From DATKCN01 sp035513175 (GTDB taxonomy: Bacteria > Chloroflexota > Chloroflexia > Thermomicrobiales > CFX8), in assembly GCA_035513175.1 (NCBI GenBank), contig DATKCN010000216.1, positions 1 to 32,957 on the forward strand: a stretch of DNA of 32,957 bases, in the 5' to 3' direction. This document shows positions 1 through 7,960 of the stretch, piece by piece; positions within the stretch are counted from its first letter, which is position 1, and each line of letters starts with the position of its first letter. A program made the position numbers and the translations under genes. The notes under the pieces are model-generated. The model was not told where the DNA came from. It searched no databases and saw nothing but the letters and a program-made list of their open reading frames with translations.

Positions 1-63
1 GCCGCCCAGAAGATCCCGGTCGGTGGCGTTGCCCTCCTCGAAGGCCCGTACCCATTTCCCCAC
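1..63 (-). CDS. ppdK: Pyruvate, phosphate dikinase, N-terminal fragment (runs off the window)
   Basis: The minus strand from 63 reads GTG then codons for MGKWVRAFEEGNATDRDLLGG, and is still open at base 1. This matches the start of the pyruvate phosphate dikinase family (KWVY-FEEGN-, then LLGGKGANLAEM), which interconverts pyruvate, ATP and Pi with PEP, AMP and PPi. An in-frame TGA lies two codons before the GTG, so this must be the start. A G-rich stretch ending GGGGTGA just upstream resembles a Shine-Dalgarno site. It lies 32 bp downstream of pcrA on the same strand, so the two may share a transcript. Only 21 codons are visible, so the identification rests on a short but characteristic motif. 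Confidence 0.75.
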   Translation of the reverse strand, partial: MGKWVRAFEEGNATDRDLLGG

Positions 64-95
64 GTGTCACCCCCCCGTATCGCGTAATGACGGAG

Positions 96-2294
96 TCAGC
101 CTACCGTCAGATTTGCCATGCTCGCCATCAATCGCTTCTGGCCATGCCGGTTGAACTCGACGGTGACCTCTTGATCGTCCCCGCGATCGACGACGTCGGC
201 GACGACTCCGTCTCCAAACTTGGCATGAAACACGCGCTGCCCGCTGGCAACCCGCGTCCATGCAGGCGGGCTGGAGGTCTGCTCGACGCTGAGCCACTTC
301 GCGACGGGTTGCTGCTCGGGATCGCGTCGGGGCGGGTCCGCGATCACCGATGCTGGGATGGAAGCCAAGAACGACGAGGGGAGTGACGGCTCCGATCCGC
401 CAAATCGCGTGCGGCGAAACGCGTGCGTCAGATACAGCCGTTCCTTCGCGCGGGTGATGCCCACATAGAACAGTCGGCGTTCCTCTTCGATCATTGCCGG
501 GTTCTCGGAAATCGAGCGCTGGTGAGGGATGAGCCCCTCTTCGACTCCGGTGACAAAGACCACGGCGAATTCAAGCCCCTTGACAGCATGCAGCGTGATC
601 AACGTCACCTTATCGGCGTCGTCTCCAATTGTGTCCGCGTCGCTGACGAGCGCGACTTCGCTGAGGAACGTCGTCAGCCGGCTCTCGTCCGGCTCCGCAT
701 CGAAACGTTCCAGGTTGGCCCGAAACTGCCGGACATTTTCCCCTCGCTCGGACATCTCGGGATCACCTGATTCGAATCGCTGAGAATACCCGGTTTCACG
801 CAACGCATGGTCGAAGAACGCTGAAAGCGGCATCTCGGGCTCGATGTCCCGCAGGCGACTCAACGACAGATGCAGGCTGCCGAAGAGCTTCGCGGCTCGT
901 GACGACAGCGGGGGACCTTGAGCGGCTCCGATAGACGAAAGCGCGTCGTCAAGCCCGCGTCCGGTGGTGCGGCACCAGTCTTCGAGGTCAGCAAGAGATT
1001 TTGAGCCGATGCCGTCACCGAGGGGATACTCAGCAACAATGCGCTCGAACGCTGACATGTCATCAGGATTGCAGATCAGCCGGAGCAACGCGATGGAGTC
1101 CTTGATTTCCTTGCGCTCGTAGAACCGCGTCCCACCAATGAGCTGATAGGGGATCGCAGCGCGAATGAACGCCTCTTCTATGGGCCTGCTCTGCCAGTTC
1201 GTTCGGTACACAACGGCGATGTCGTGACCGCTGTACCTGTGCGTGTTGCGGAGAACAGTGAGCTCGTCGACGATGAACTGCGCCTCCTGGATCTCGTCAA
1301 AGCATTGACGAACAACAATCGCCTCTCCAGAAGGATTGGACGTGCGGAGCCCGCGCTCGATGCGCTGAACGTTCTCTCTGATCACCGCGTCGGCCGCGGC
1401 CAGCACCTGCGGCGTTGACCGATAGTTCTCCTCAAGATGTACCTCGATCGCCTCGGGATAGTCATCCTTGAAGGTCAGAATGTTCCGAATGTCTGCCGCG
1501 CGCCAACCGTAGATAGACTGGTCGGGATCTCCGACGACGCACAAATTACGATGCGTGGAGCTCAATTCCTTGACGAGCAGATACTGGATGCGGTTAGTGT
1601 CCTGATACTCGTCCACTAGAATGTAGCGGTGGCGATCGCGCAGCGTGCGGCGGACCTCGTCGGAACTCTGGATCAGGCGCAGCGCGTCCGACAGCAGATC
1701 GTCAAAGTCAAGTGCTCGCCGTCGCCGCAATGTCTGCTCGTACGCGGGGTAGACCCGAGCGACGATCTCCTCGAAATACGTCTCCACGGTGTCGGCGAAC
1801 GTGCGCGAATCGATGTTGTGGCTCTTGGCTCGCGAGATGATGCTGAGGACGGCGCGGGGCGAGAAATTCCGCGTGTTGATGTCGAGCGACTCCATCGCCG
1901 TCTTGACGACTCCCATCTGATCCGAATCGTCGTAGATGACGAATCTGGGATCGACGCCAATCGCCTCGCCGTGCTGCCTGAGGATGCGGGCGCAAACGGC
2001 GTGAAACGTGCCGATGGTGATCCAACGCGCCCGGTCGCCAACAAGATGCTCGACACGCTCGCGCATTTCACGCGCAGCCTTGTTGGTAAACGTGACCGCC
2101 ATGATGTTCCAGGGAGCAACGCCGTGCTCACCGATGAGATACGCCACCCGGGAGGTGAGAACCCTCGTCTTGCCGCTTCCCGGACCGGCGACGATCAGCA
2201 ATGGGCCGTCTGTCGTGGTGACAGCACGCCGCTGCTCGTCGTTCAGGCCTGATACCAGGGGCGCCGGCACGGCCGGCGCATTCGTTGAATACAT
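96..2294 (-). CDS. pcrA: ATP-dependent DNA helicase PcrA/UvrD
   Basis: A superfamily 1A 3'-5' DNA helicase of 732 residues, acting in nucleotide excision repair and clearing proteins from DNA. All helicase motifs are visible: the Q motif LNDEQRRAV (17-25), Walker A AGPGSGKT (36-43), Walker B LVDEYQDTN, motif III GDPDQSIYGWRAAD, motif IV LEENYRST, motif V LHAVKGLEFAVVFV and motif VI RRLFYVGITRAKERLYL. The C-terminus carries the small Tudor-like domain (GQRVFHAKFGDGVV...VEFNRHGQKRL) that in PcrA/UvrD contacts RNA polymerase. I chose the ATG at 2294, preceded by GAGG five bases upstream, over the TTG at 2330. A TACAAT -10 candidate on the minus strand (2362-2357) lies back to back with the tRNA promoter. 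No LexA box was found upstream. Symbol pcrA versus uvrD is a naming choice. Confidence 0.95.
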   Translation of the reverse strand: MYSTNAPAVPAPLVSGLNDEQRRAVTTTDGPLLIVAGPGSGKTRVLTSRVAYLIGEHGVAPWNIMAVTFTNKAAREMRERVEHLVGDRARWITIGTFHAVCARILRQHGEAIGVDPRFVIYDDSDQMGVVKTAMESLDINTRNFSPRAVLSIISRAKSHNIDSRTFADTVETYFEEIVARVYPAYEQTLRRRRALDFDDLLSDALRLIQSSDEVRRTLRDRHRYILVDEYQDTNRIQYLLVKELSSTHRNLCVVGDPDQSIYGWRAADIRNILTFKDDYPEAIEVHLEENYRSTPQVLAAADAVIRENVQRIERGLRTSNPSGEAIVVRQCFDEIQEAQFIVDELTVLRNTHRYSGHDIAVVYRTNWQSRPIEEAFIRAAIPYQLIGGTRFYERKEIKDSIALLRLICNPDDMSAFERIVAEYPLGDGIGSKSLADLEDWCRTTGRGLDDALSSIGAAQGPPLSSRAAKLFGSLHLSLSRLRDIEPEMPLSAFFDHALRETGYSQRFESGDPEMSERGENVRQFRANLERFDAEPDESRLTTFLSEVALVSDADTIGDDADKVTLITLHAVKGLEFAVVFVTGVEEGLIPHQRSISENPAMIEEERRLFYVGITRAKERLYLTHAFRRTRFGGSEPSLPSSFLASIPASVIADPPRRDPEQQPVAKWLSVEQTSSPPAWTRVASGQRVFHAKFGDGVVADVVDRGDDQEVTVEFNRHGQKRLMASMANLTVG

Positions 2295-2387
2295 CGGCGC
2301 CTCGGTGACGTATTGTGTCACGGAACACAACAGCAGGGTTGACGGGCACTGACATCATTGTACAGCAGGATCTGCGGCAGTCCGCGC

Positions 2388-2417
2388 TTGCCGGGGCCTG
2401 CAAAGGCACGGTATCAT
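2388..2417 (+). promoter_or_regulatory. Sigma-70 type promoter of tRNA-Met(CAT)
   Basis: TTGCCG (2388-2393) and TATCAT (2412-2417) are separated by 18 bp. The expected start, about 2424, lies about 10 nt before the tRNA. The -10 of pcrA on the other strand sits only 25 bp away, so the pair forms a compact divergent promoter region. Confidence 0.6.
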
Positions 2418-2433
2418 TGAAGCCGATGCGATC

Positions 2434-2505
2434 GCCGGTGTAGCTCAGCGGCAGAGCAGGGGACTCATAAGCCCTTGGTCGCAGGTTCGATTCCCGCCAC
2501 CGGCA
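2434..2505 (+). tRNA. tRNA with CAT anticodon (Met elongator, or Ile2 if lysidine-modified)
   Basis: The cloverleaf is complete: acceptor GCCGGTG pairs fully with CACCGGC, D-stem GCTC/GAGC, anticodon loop CTCATAA, T-loop TTCGATT, discriminator A at 2505. No CCA is encoded. Two non-canonical pairs occur: A-G at the base of the anticodon loop (31-39) and A-C in the T-stem (51-63). A CAT anticodon is read as Met, or as Ile when C34 is converted to lysidine by TilS, whose gene follows 72 bp downstream. The acceptor GCCGGTG resembles elongator Met tRNAs of other bacteria, which is why I favour Met. Confidence 0.88.
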
Positions 2506-2577
2506 CTAATCTGAATCGGACAGAGATCGGGGCCGCGCGCCATCGATCTCTTCTTCTTTACCATCGGTAGCGCCGTG

Positions 2578-3609
2578 ATGACACCGCTAGCTCGAACGAA
2601 CCCGTTACACCGGCGCGCGACGTTTCGCGCAGTCGTGTCGGCCTGGGAGCGACGCACGGCCGTTGGGTGCTCGGGCGGGGTGGATTCGACCGCGCTGCTT
2701 CTCATTGCCACCGAAGCGCGAAACCGTGGCCGGATCGAGCCATTCGTGTGCCTGCACGTCGATCATTTGACTCGGCCCGCATCCACCGACGATGCGCTTG
2801 TCGTCAGTTGTGCGTGTGCGGCGCTCCGCGTGCCGTTCGTTCGGTTGACGGTCGACGGCAAGGAGCAAGGCGGCGTGCGGGCCACCGAGGACGAGCTGCG
2901 CGTCGCGCGCTATCGCGCCCTGTCCAAACGGGTCAGACCGCTCGGCATCGACGCGGTCGCGACCGCGCACACTCGTGATGATCAGGTGGAAACGGTTCTG
3001 ATGCGGTTGCTGTCCGGCGCCGGTCCGATGGCGGCTGCCGGCATGCAGGAGGTTCAGCTGCTCACGTTCGAAGGGGACGAGATTCGAGTGGTAAGACCAT
3101 TGCTGGAGGCAACCCGCGCGGAGCTGCTGGAGATTGTGCGAGACGCCGGCGTGACGACGGTCGAGGATCCGTCGAATGCCGACGTGTCCTACCGCCGAAA
3201 CCGGCTGAGGTCGCGGATTGTCCCGGAGATTGCTGCCGCGTTCCCGGGATTTGATGGCGCTCTGCTACGATCTGTTGCCCTCGCCCGCCATGACGCCGAA
3301 CTGCTTGACGCGATGGCGCGGAATGCGGCGAATGATGATGAAATTGTCGTCCGGCTGGACGATCGCGTAAGCATTGATCGCTCCTGGCTGCGCCACGCCC
3401 ATCCTGCCTTGAGCAGTCGGGTCATACGGCTGGCGCTTGCCGCGCTCAACACAGGTGACGCTCGCGCGCTGACGCGAGAGCGGACGGAGATCGTGAGAGT
3501 AGCGGCAGCCGGCCGGACCGGCGCCCGCATCGAGCTGCCGGGGGGCTTGATCGCGATCATCCGTTCGAACAGTGTCGATATCGAGACGAAAGGCGCCACC
3601 AGTGACTGA
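2578..3609 (+). CDS. tilS: tRNA(Ile)-lysidine synthase TilS
   Basis: This N-type ATP pyrophosphatase attaches lysine to C34 of tRNA-Ile(CAU), so that the tRNA reads AUA and is charged with Ile. The PP-loop SGGVDS is at residues 32-37, followed by the family motifs HVDHLTRP, TAHTRDDQVETVLMRLLSGAG and EDPSNADVSYRRNRLRSRI. At 343 residues it has the catalytic domain and a reduced C-terminal part. GTG at 2575 and ATG at 2578 are adjacent; I prefer the ATG, as neither has a strong Shine-Dalgarno site. The stop overlaps the hpt start by 8 bp. The order tilS-hpt-ftsH is a very common bacterial arrangement, which supports the three assignments. Confidence 0.93.
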   Translation: MTPLARTNPLHRRATFRAVVSAWERRTAVGCSGGVDSTALLLIATEARNRGRIEPFVCLHVDHLTRPASTDDALVVSCACAALRVPFVRLTVDGKEQGGVRATEDELRVARYRALSKRVRPLGIDAVATAHTRDDQVETVLMRLLSGAGPMAAAGMQEVQLLTFEGDEIRVVRPLLEATRAELLEIVRDAGVTTVEDPSNADVSYRRNRLRSRIVPEIAAAFPGFDGALLRSVALARHDAELLDAMARNAANDDEIVVRLDDRVSIDRSWLRHAHPALSSRVIRLALAALNTGDARALTRERTEIVRVAAAGRTGARIELPGGLIAIIRSNSVDIETKGATSD

Positions 3610-4153
3610 GCTGCCTGCCGACGCGTTGTACGACGGGTTGACGCGTGTGCTGCTGTCCGAGCATGAGATTCGAGCCCGTGTCGCGGTCCTTGGCCGGGAG
3701 ATTTCGCAGCACTATGGCGAGCGCCATCCCGTGCTGGTCGGGGTGTTGACCGGCGCGTACGCGTTCATGGCGGATTTGTCACGTGCGCTTCCAATTCCGC
3801 TCGATATCGAATTCATGGCTGTCTCGAGCTATGGGCTGCAGACTGAAACCAGCGGCGTCGTCCGAATCGTCAAGGACCTGGACGGCGCGATCGATGGCCG
3901 GGAGATACTGATCGTTGAGGACATCGTCGATAGCGGGCTGACGTTAGCCTACCTGCTCGACGTGCTGCGACGAAGGGATCCACTTGACATCAAGGTCGTG
4001 ACGTTGCTGCTCAAGGACAAGCCCAAGTTGGTCGAAGCGCCGATCGATTGGGTCGGCTTCGCAATCCCGGATGAGTTCGTCGTGGGGTACGGACTGGACG
4101 CGGGCAAGCGATTCCGAAATCTGCCTTTCATCGCGGTTTGTGACGGCGGCTAA
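3602..4153 (+). CDS. hpt: Hypoxanthine phosphoribosyltransferase
   Basis: A purine salvage enzyme that makes IMP or GMP from hypoxanthine or guanine and PRPP. The PRPP-binding signature EILIVEDIVDSGLTLAYL is present, with the two acidic residues of the VED-D core, and the upstream LVGVLTGAYAFMADLSRAL segment fits the family. I chose the GTG at 3602 (MTELPADALYDGL...), giving 183 residues, the usual size. The upstream ATG at 3572 lies inside tilS and would add ten residues that are not family-like. GTGACTGA overlaps the tilS stop, suggesting translational coupling. A short hairpin (4146-4158, GCGGC/GCCGC) spans the stop codon. Confidence 0.93.
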   Translation: MTELPADALYDGLTRVLLSEHEIRARVAVLGREISQHYGERHPVLVGVLTGAYAFMADLSRALPIPLDIEFMAVSSYGLQTETSGVVRIVKDLDGAIDGREILIVEDIVDSGLTLAYLLDVLRRRDPLDIKVVTLLLKDKPKLVEAPIDWVGFAIPDEFVVGYGLDAGKRFRNLPFIAVCDGG

Positions 4154-4188
4154 GCCGCTCAGTTCAAGGAAGCGCAGGACGAGCACTC

Positions 4189-4197
4189 TGCTATAAT
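4189..4197 (+). promoter_or_regulatory. Extended -10 promoter of ftsH
   Basis: A perfect TATAAT at 4192-4197 is preceded by TGC, giving an extended -10 element. No convincing -35 lies 16-18 bp upstream. It implies a start near 4204, a leader of about 70 nt, and ftsH expression independent of tilS-hpt. Confidence 0.6.
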
Positions 4198-4276
4198 CGC
4201 GCCACGACGTCTCGCACGTTACGTCTTGTGTCACGAACCCCAGAATTACAAGCGAGACGCTCACGGAGGATGCTTC

Positions 4277-6214
4277 ATGGCGGAGAAAAAGTGGCTTCGC
4301 AACGGTTTTGTCTGGGCGATCCTGATCGTTGCGGTGGTCGCGCTGTATTTCATGTTCTCGGGTGGTCGAGGTGACGCCCCGGCGGTCCAGCTCGGCCAGG
4401 TCGCGCAGGCGATTCGCGACGGTCGTGTCGACCATCTCAGCATGGCTGAAAACTCCAACGAGGTAACTGTTCATTATCGAAGCTCGGACGAAACCCAGGC
4501 GGTTCGTCTGCCGAGCAACGTCGACATCTATGACGCGCTCGCGAGGTATGGCGTCACCGCAGATATGGTCGAGATCAACATCCGGGCGTCGAGTTCCTGG
4601 GGCGCGTGGCTCGGAGGGATGACACTGCTGATACCGGTGCTGTTCCTGATCGGCATCATCGTGTTCATGATGCGGCAGGCACAAGGGAACAACAACCAGG
4701 CGATGTCGTTCGGCAAGAGCAAGGCGCGACTGTTCACCGGAAACAAGCCGAGCGTCACCTTTGCCGATGTCGCGGGCGTCAACGAGGCAAAGGAAGAACT
4801 GGCCGAGGTCGTCGAGTTTCTCAAGTATCCCGAGAAGTTCTCAGCACTGGGAGCCCGTATTCCCCGCGGTGTGCTGCTTGTCGGCCCTCCTGGAACGGGC
4901 AAGACACTTTTGTCGCGCGCCGTGGCTGGTGAGGCTGGCGTTCCTTTCTTCAGCATCTCGGGTTCGGAGTTCGTCGAGATGTTCGTCGGCGTCGGCGCTT
5001 CCCGCGTGCGTGATCTGTTCGATCAGGCGAAGCGCAACGCGCCGTGTATCGTGTTCGTGGATGAGATCGACGCGGTCGGTCGCCAGCGCGGCGCGGGTCT
5101 GGGCGGATCGCACGACGAGCGCGAGCAAACGCTGAATCAGATCCTGGTCGAGATGGACGGCTTCGACAGCGGGACGAACGTCATCGTCGTCGCCGCGACG
5201 AACCGCCCGGACGTGCTCGACCCTGCCTTGCTGCGTCCGGGTCGATTCGACCGGCAGGTCGTGCTGGACCGCCCTGACATCAGCGGACGGCTCGCGGTGC
5301 TGGAAGTACATTCGCGGGGCAAACCGCTTGAAGACGATGTGAATCTCGAGGACCTGGGACGACAGACCCCTGGCTTCTCCGGCGCCGACCTCGAGAACCT
5401 GGTAAACGAAGCGGCGATTCTGGCGGCCCGGCGCAACAAGAAGACGATCGGCAAGCAGGAGCTCGCGGAAGCAATCGACCGCGTGATCGCCGGTCCACAA
5501 CGTAAGAGCCGGGTGATCAGCGACCGCGAGAAGCTGATGACTGCGTACCACGAGGCCGGGCATGCGCTGGCTGCCCGCATGCTGCCCCATGCCGATCCGG
5601 TTCACAAGGTGTCAATCGTCGCGCGCGGCATGATGGGCGGATACACTCGGGTGCTGCCCGAGGAGGATCGCTTCTTCTGGACGAAGGCTCAGTTCGAGGA
5701 CATGCTGGCCTACTTCATGGGCGGTCACGTCGCCGAGGAGCTGGTTTTCAAAGAGATATCAACGGGCGCCTCGAACGACATCGAGCGCGCGACAGGGCTC
5801 GCGCGGCGCATGGTTACCGAATACGGCATGAGCAAGACGCTTGGACCACTTGCTTTCGGGCGTAAGGAAGAGTTGGTGTTCCTCGGCCGCGAGATCAACG
5901 AGCAGCGCAATTACAGCGACGAGATCGCATTCGAGATTGACAAGGAGATCCGGCAGCTCATCGATGAGGCCTACGAGCGCGCGAAGGAGTTGTTGACGGA
6001 GCACCATGAGAAGCTCGACGCGATCGCAATGCTGCTGATGGAGCGAGAGACAATCGACGCCGACGAACTGGAAGGGTTGTTCGACTCACCACGCCCACAG
6101 CCGACGCTCTCGGGGCCACCCTACGGGACGCGGCAGCCGGTAGAGCCGGACCGCCCGGAGCGTCGCGATCCGGAGGCGGCGCCACGCTTCAGACCACAGC
6201 CGGCGTCCGGTTGA
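4277..6214 (+). CDS. ftsH: ATP-dependent zinc metalloprotease FtsH
   Basis: A membrane-anchored AAA+ protease that degrades misassembled membrane proteins and some cytosolic regulators. It has two transmembrane segments (about residues 11-27 and 111-132) flanking an extracytoplasmic domain. The AAA module has Walker A GPPGTGKT (203-210), Walker B IVFVDEID (258-265) and the second region of homology ATNRPDVLDPALLRPGRFDR. The zinc site is HEAGH (425-429), with the later third acidic ligand region around GASNDIERATGLARRM. The chosen ATG has GGAGG seven bases upstream (4266-4270); the longer frame starting at 4226 would overlap the promoter leader. The protein has 645 residues, and its C-terminal tail is rich in Pro and Arg, as usual. 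A strong hairpin follows the gene. Confidence 0.97.
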   Translation: MAEKKWLRNGFVWAILIVAVVALYFMFSGGRGDAPAVQLGQVAQAIRDGRVDHLSMAENSNEVTVHYRSSDETQAVRLPSNVDIYDALARYGVTADMVEINIRASSSWGAWLGGMTLLIPVLFLIGIIVFMMRQAQGNNNQAMSFGKSKARLFTGNKPSVTFADVAGVNEAKEELAEVVEFLKYPEKFSALGARIPRGVLLVGPPGTGKTLLSRAVAGEAGVPFFSISGSEFVEMFVGVGASRVRDLFDQAKRNAPCIVFVDEIDAVGRQRGAGLGGSHDEREQTLNQILVEMDGFDSGTNVIVVAATNRPDVLDPALLRPGRFDRQVVLDRPDISGRLAVLEVHSRGKPLEDDVNLEDLGRQTPGFSGADLENLVNEAAILAARRNKKTIGKQELAEAIDRVIAGPQRKSRVISDREKLMTAYHEAGHALAARMLPHADPVHKVSIVARGMMGGYTRVLPEEDRFFWTKAQFEDMLAYFMGGHVAEELVFKEISTGASNDIERATGLARRMVTEYGMSKTLGPLAFGRKEELVFLGREINEQRNYSDEIAFEIDKEIRQLIDEAYERAKELLTEHHEKLDAIAMLLMERETIDADELEGLFDSPRPQPTLSGPPYGTRQPVEPDRPERRDPEAAPRFRPQPASG

Positions 6215-6242
6215 GCGAGGTGACTCGCTGATCGGTAGGAAG

Positions 6243-6275
6243 ACAGACGCGCGGCCGGACCGGCCGCGCGTCTGT
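6243..6275 (+). terminator. Strong inverted repeat after ftsH, likely terminator
   Basis: A perfect 15-bp inverted repeat with a 3-nt loop (arms 6243-6257 and 6261-6275) lies 28 bp after the ftsH stop. There is no U-tract, so it may act with Rho, or bidirectionally between ftsH and the opposing tRNA-Ala, whose 3' end is at 6283. Confidence 0.65.
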
Positions 6276-6282
6276 GTCGATG

Positions 6283-6358
<76 letters not shown>

Positions 6359-6383
6359 GCATCGAGATTGATTGTCAGTGCCG

Positions 6384-6402
6384 ACGGCGCGTAACGCGCC
6401 GT
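6384..6402. terminator. Hairpin between the tRNA-Gly and tRNA-Ala genes
   Basis: An 8-bp perfect inverted repeat with a 3-nt loop (ACGGCGCG/CGCGCCGT). On the minus strand it lies downstream of tRNA-Gly and 26 bp upstream of tRNA-Ala. It could end the tRNA-Gly transcript or fold in the leader of tRNA-Ala. There is no T-run. A TATATT -10 candidate for tRNA-Ala sits at 6421-6416. Confidence 0.35.
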
Positions 6403-6497
6403 GGCAACATCCCCAAATATATCACAGCAGGGACGTTTCGGTCGCTGTTCGCACGGCTTTGTGGCGCCGCAACCTGGCGTGGGGAGCGTTGACCGGG

Positions 6498-6570
6498 AGC
6501 GGGTGATGGGATTCGAACCCACGACATTCTGCTTGGGAAGCAGACACTCTGCCAACTGAGTTACACCCGC
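6498..6570 (-). tRNA. tRNA-Gly(CCC)
   Basis: Acceptor GCGGGTG/CACCCGC is perfect. Anticodon stem TCTGC/GCAGA holds loop TTCCCAA with anticodon CCC (Gly, codon GGG). The discriminator is T, as expected for bacterial tRNA-Gly. The bases after it are CCC, so CCA is not encoded. Confidence 0.93.
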
Positions 6571-6581
6571 AACTCATCATG

Positions 6582-6590
6582 ATCTTAGCA
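6582..6590 (-). promoter_or_regulatory. Extended -10 promoter of tRNA-Gly
   Basis: On the minus strand TGC followed by TAAGAT (6587-6582) lies 11 bp before the mature tRNA 5' end, implying a start only a few bases upstream of the tRNA. No clear -35 was found. Confidence 0.45.
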
Positions 6591-6655
6591 TATGGTTCAC
6601 CGCGTGAGGAGTGTCCGCGCGCGGAGATTCGCGCCGGCTGATGCGACCGAGCGTC

Positions 6656-6664
6656 TGCTAGCAT
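6656..6664 (+). promoter_or_regulatory. Extended -10 promoter of thrC
   Basis: TGC then TAGCAT (6659-6664). A start near 6671 would exclude a translation start at the upstream GTG 6668 and supports the GTG at 6704. No good -35 was found. Confidence 0.4.
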
Positions 6665-6703
6665 GGCGTGAACGGACGACATCAATTGGGAAGGGTGTTC
6701 GCG

Positions 6704-7960
6704 GTGAGCGACAGTGTTTCAAGCTCGATGACGGCTGCGGTCTGTTCATACTGTGGCAGGCGGCATGACATCGAGCAGTTACTGACGGTCTGCGGTGATT
6801 GCGGGAAAGTTTTGCTCGTCCACTATGATCTGGACGCCGCGAGCGCGTCGATGACGAAAGAGTCGTTGCGCTCCCGCCGTTGGAATCTCTGGCGGTATGC
6901 TGAAATCATGCCGGTGCGGTCAGCGGATCATCGCCTGACGCTCGGCGAGGGGGGCACGCCATTGCTCTCCGCGGCGAGAATTGGAGCCGAGATCGGCCTA
7001 TCCAATCTGCTGGTGAAGGATGAAGGGCGAAATCCGACCGGATCGTTCAAAGCGCGCGGCCTCGGCGCGGCAGTGTCACGCGCGCGGGAGCTTGGGATAA
7101 ATGCGATCGCGCTGCCGTCCGCCGGAAACGCCGCCGCAGCCGCTTGCGCCTATGCGGCCAGGGGCGGGATGGAGGCGGTCGTCTTCATGCCGTTCGACGC
7201 GCCACCAGTGTTCAAGGCGGAGTGCCGAGCCCTGGGAGCGCGAGTATTTCTCGTCAACGGGTTGATCAACGACGCAGGCGCAATTGTCCGGCAGCACTCC
7301 GGCGACAGGGGCTGGTTTGACGTCTCGACACTGAAGGAGCCGTATCGCGCCGAAGGCAAGAAGACGATGGGAATCGAGATCGTGGAGCAGCTTGGCTGGC
7401 GCGTGCCTGACGCGATTATCTACCCGACAGGCGGGGGAACAGGGATCGTCGGCATGTGGAAGGCGTTCGATGAGCTCGAGCGCATGGGACTCATCGGTCC
7501 ACAGCGTCCGAAAATGATCGTCGTGCAGGCGTCAGGCTGCGCGCCGATCGTAAAGGCGTATCATGCCGGTGAGCGACACGCCCCTGTCTGGGAAAATGCT
7601 GTCACGGAGGCGCCGGGCTTGAGGGTGCCCGTTGCTATTGGCGACTACCTGATCCTCGATGCCGTGCGCCAGAGCGGCGGAACCGCCGTGGCGGTGGATG
7701 ACACCGACCTGCTTGCCATGACAGAGCGCGTGGCCGCGACCGAAGGGATGCATGTATCCCCGGAGGCTGGCGCGGCATTCGTCGCGGCGTCGCGATTGCG
7801 AGAAGAGGGATTCTTGCAGCAGGGAGAGTGCGTTGTTGCCTTCGCAACCGGGAGCGGCCTGCTGCACACTGAGCTTGTCCCGGACGGCTACCCGCTACTT
7901 CAACTCGACGATCCGTTGATCGGGTCTGTGATCGATAACGCGTACTCCGGGGCAAGCTGA
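6704..7960 (+). CDS. thrC: Threonine synthase
   Basis: A PLP-dependent enzyme that converts O-phosphohomoserine to threonine. With the GTG start at 6704, preceded by GGAAGGG, it has 418 residues. The N-terminus has a CxxC...CxxC zinc-ribbon-like segment (C14, C17, C30, C33), common in this subtype of threonine synthase. The PLP lysine lies in NPTGSFKARG, and the phosphate-binding loop is PTGGGTGIVGMW. No other threonine-pathway gene is adjacent. The last 61 bp overlap the 3' end of the convergent mutM. Threonine synthase is more likely than the related threonine dehydratase or cysteine synthase because of the N-terminal ribbon and the GGTPLL motif, but this is family-level reasoning. Confidence 0.88.
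   Translation: MSDSVSSSMTAAVCSYCGRRHDIEQLLTVCGDCGKVLLVHYDLDAASASMTKESLRSRRWNLWRYAEIMPVRSADHRLTLGEGGTPLLSAARIGAEIGLSNLLVKDEGRNPTGSFKARGLGAAVSRARELGINAIALPSAGNAAAAACAYAARGGMEAVVFMPFDAPPVFKAECRALGARVFLVNGLINDAGAIVRQHSGDRGWFDVSTLKEPYRAEGKKTMGIEIVEQLGWRVPDAIIYPTGGGTGIVGMWKAFDELERMGLIGPQRPKMIVVQASGCAPIVKAYHAGERHAPVWENAVTEAPGLRVPVAIGDYLILDAVRQSGGTAVAVDDTDLLAMTERVAATEGMHVSPEAGAAFVAASRLREEGFLQQGECVVAFATGSGLLHTELVPDGYPLLQLDDPLIGSVIDNAYSGAS

Noticed and set aside
1370..1378. GAACGTTC palindrome inside pcrA (near 1369)
   Set aside because: The half-sites are adjacent without the four-base gap of a LexA box, and it lies inside a coding region.
4841..5605. A 254-residue minus-strand frame opposite ftsH
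   Set aside because: It is opposite the AAA domain of FtsH and is Arg/His/Ala rich without motifs.
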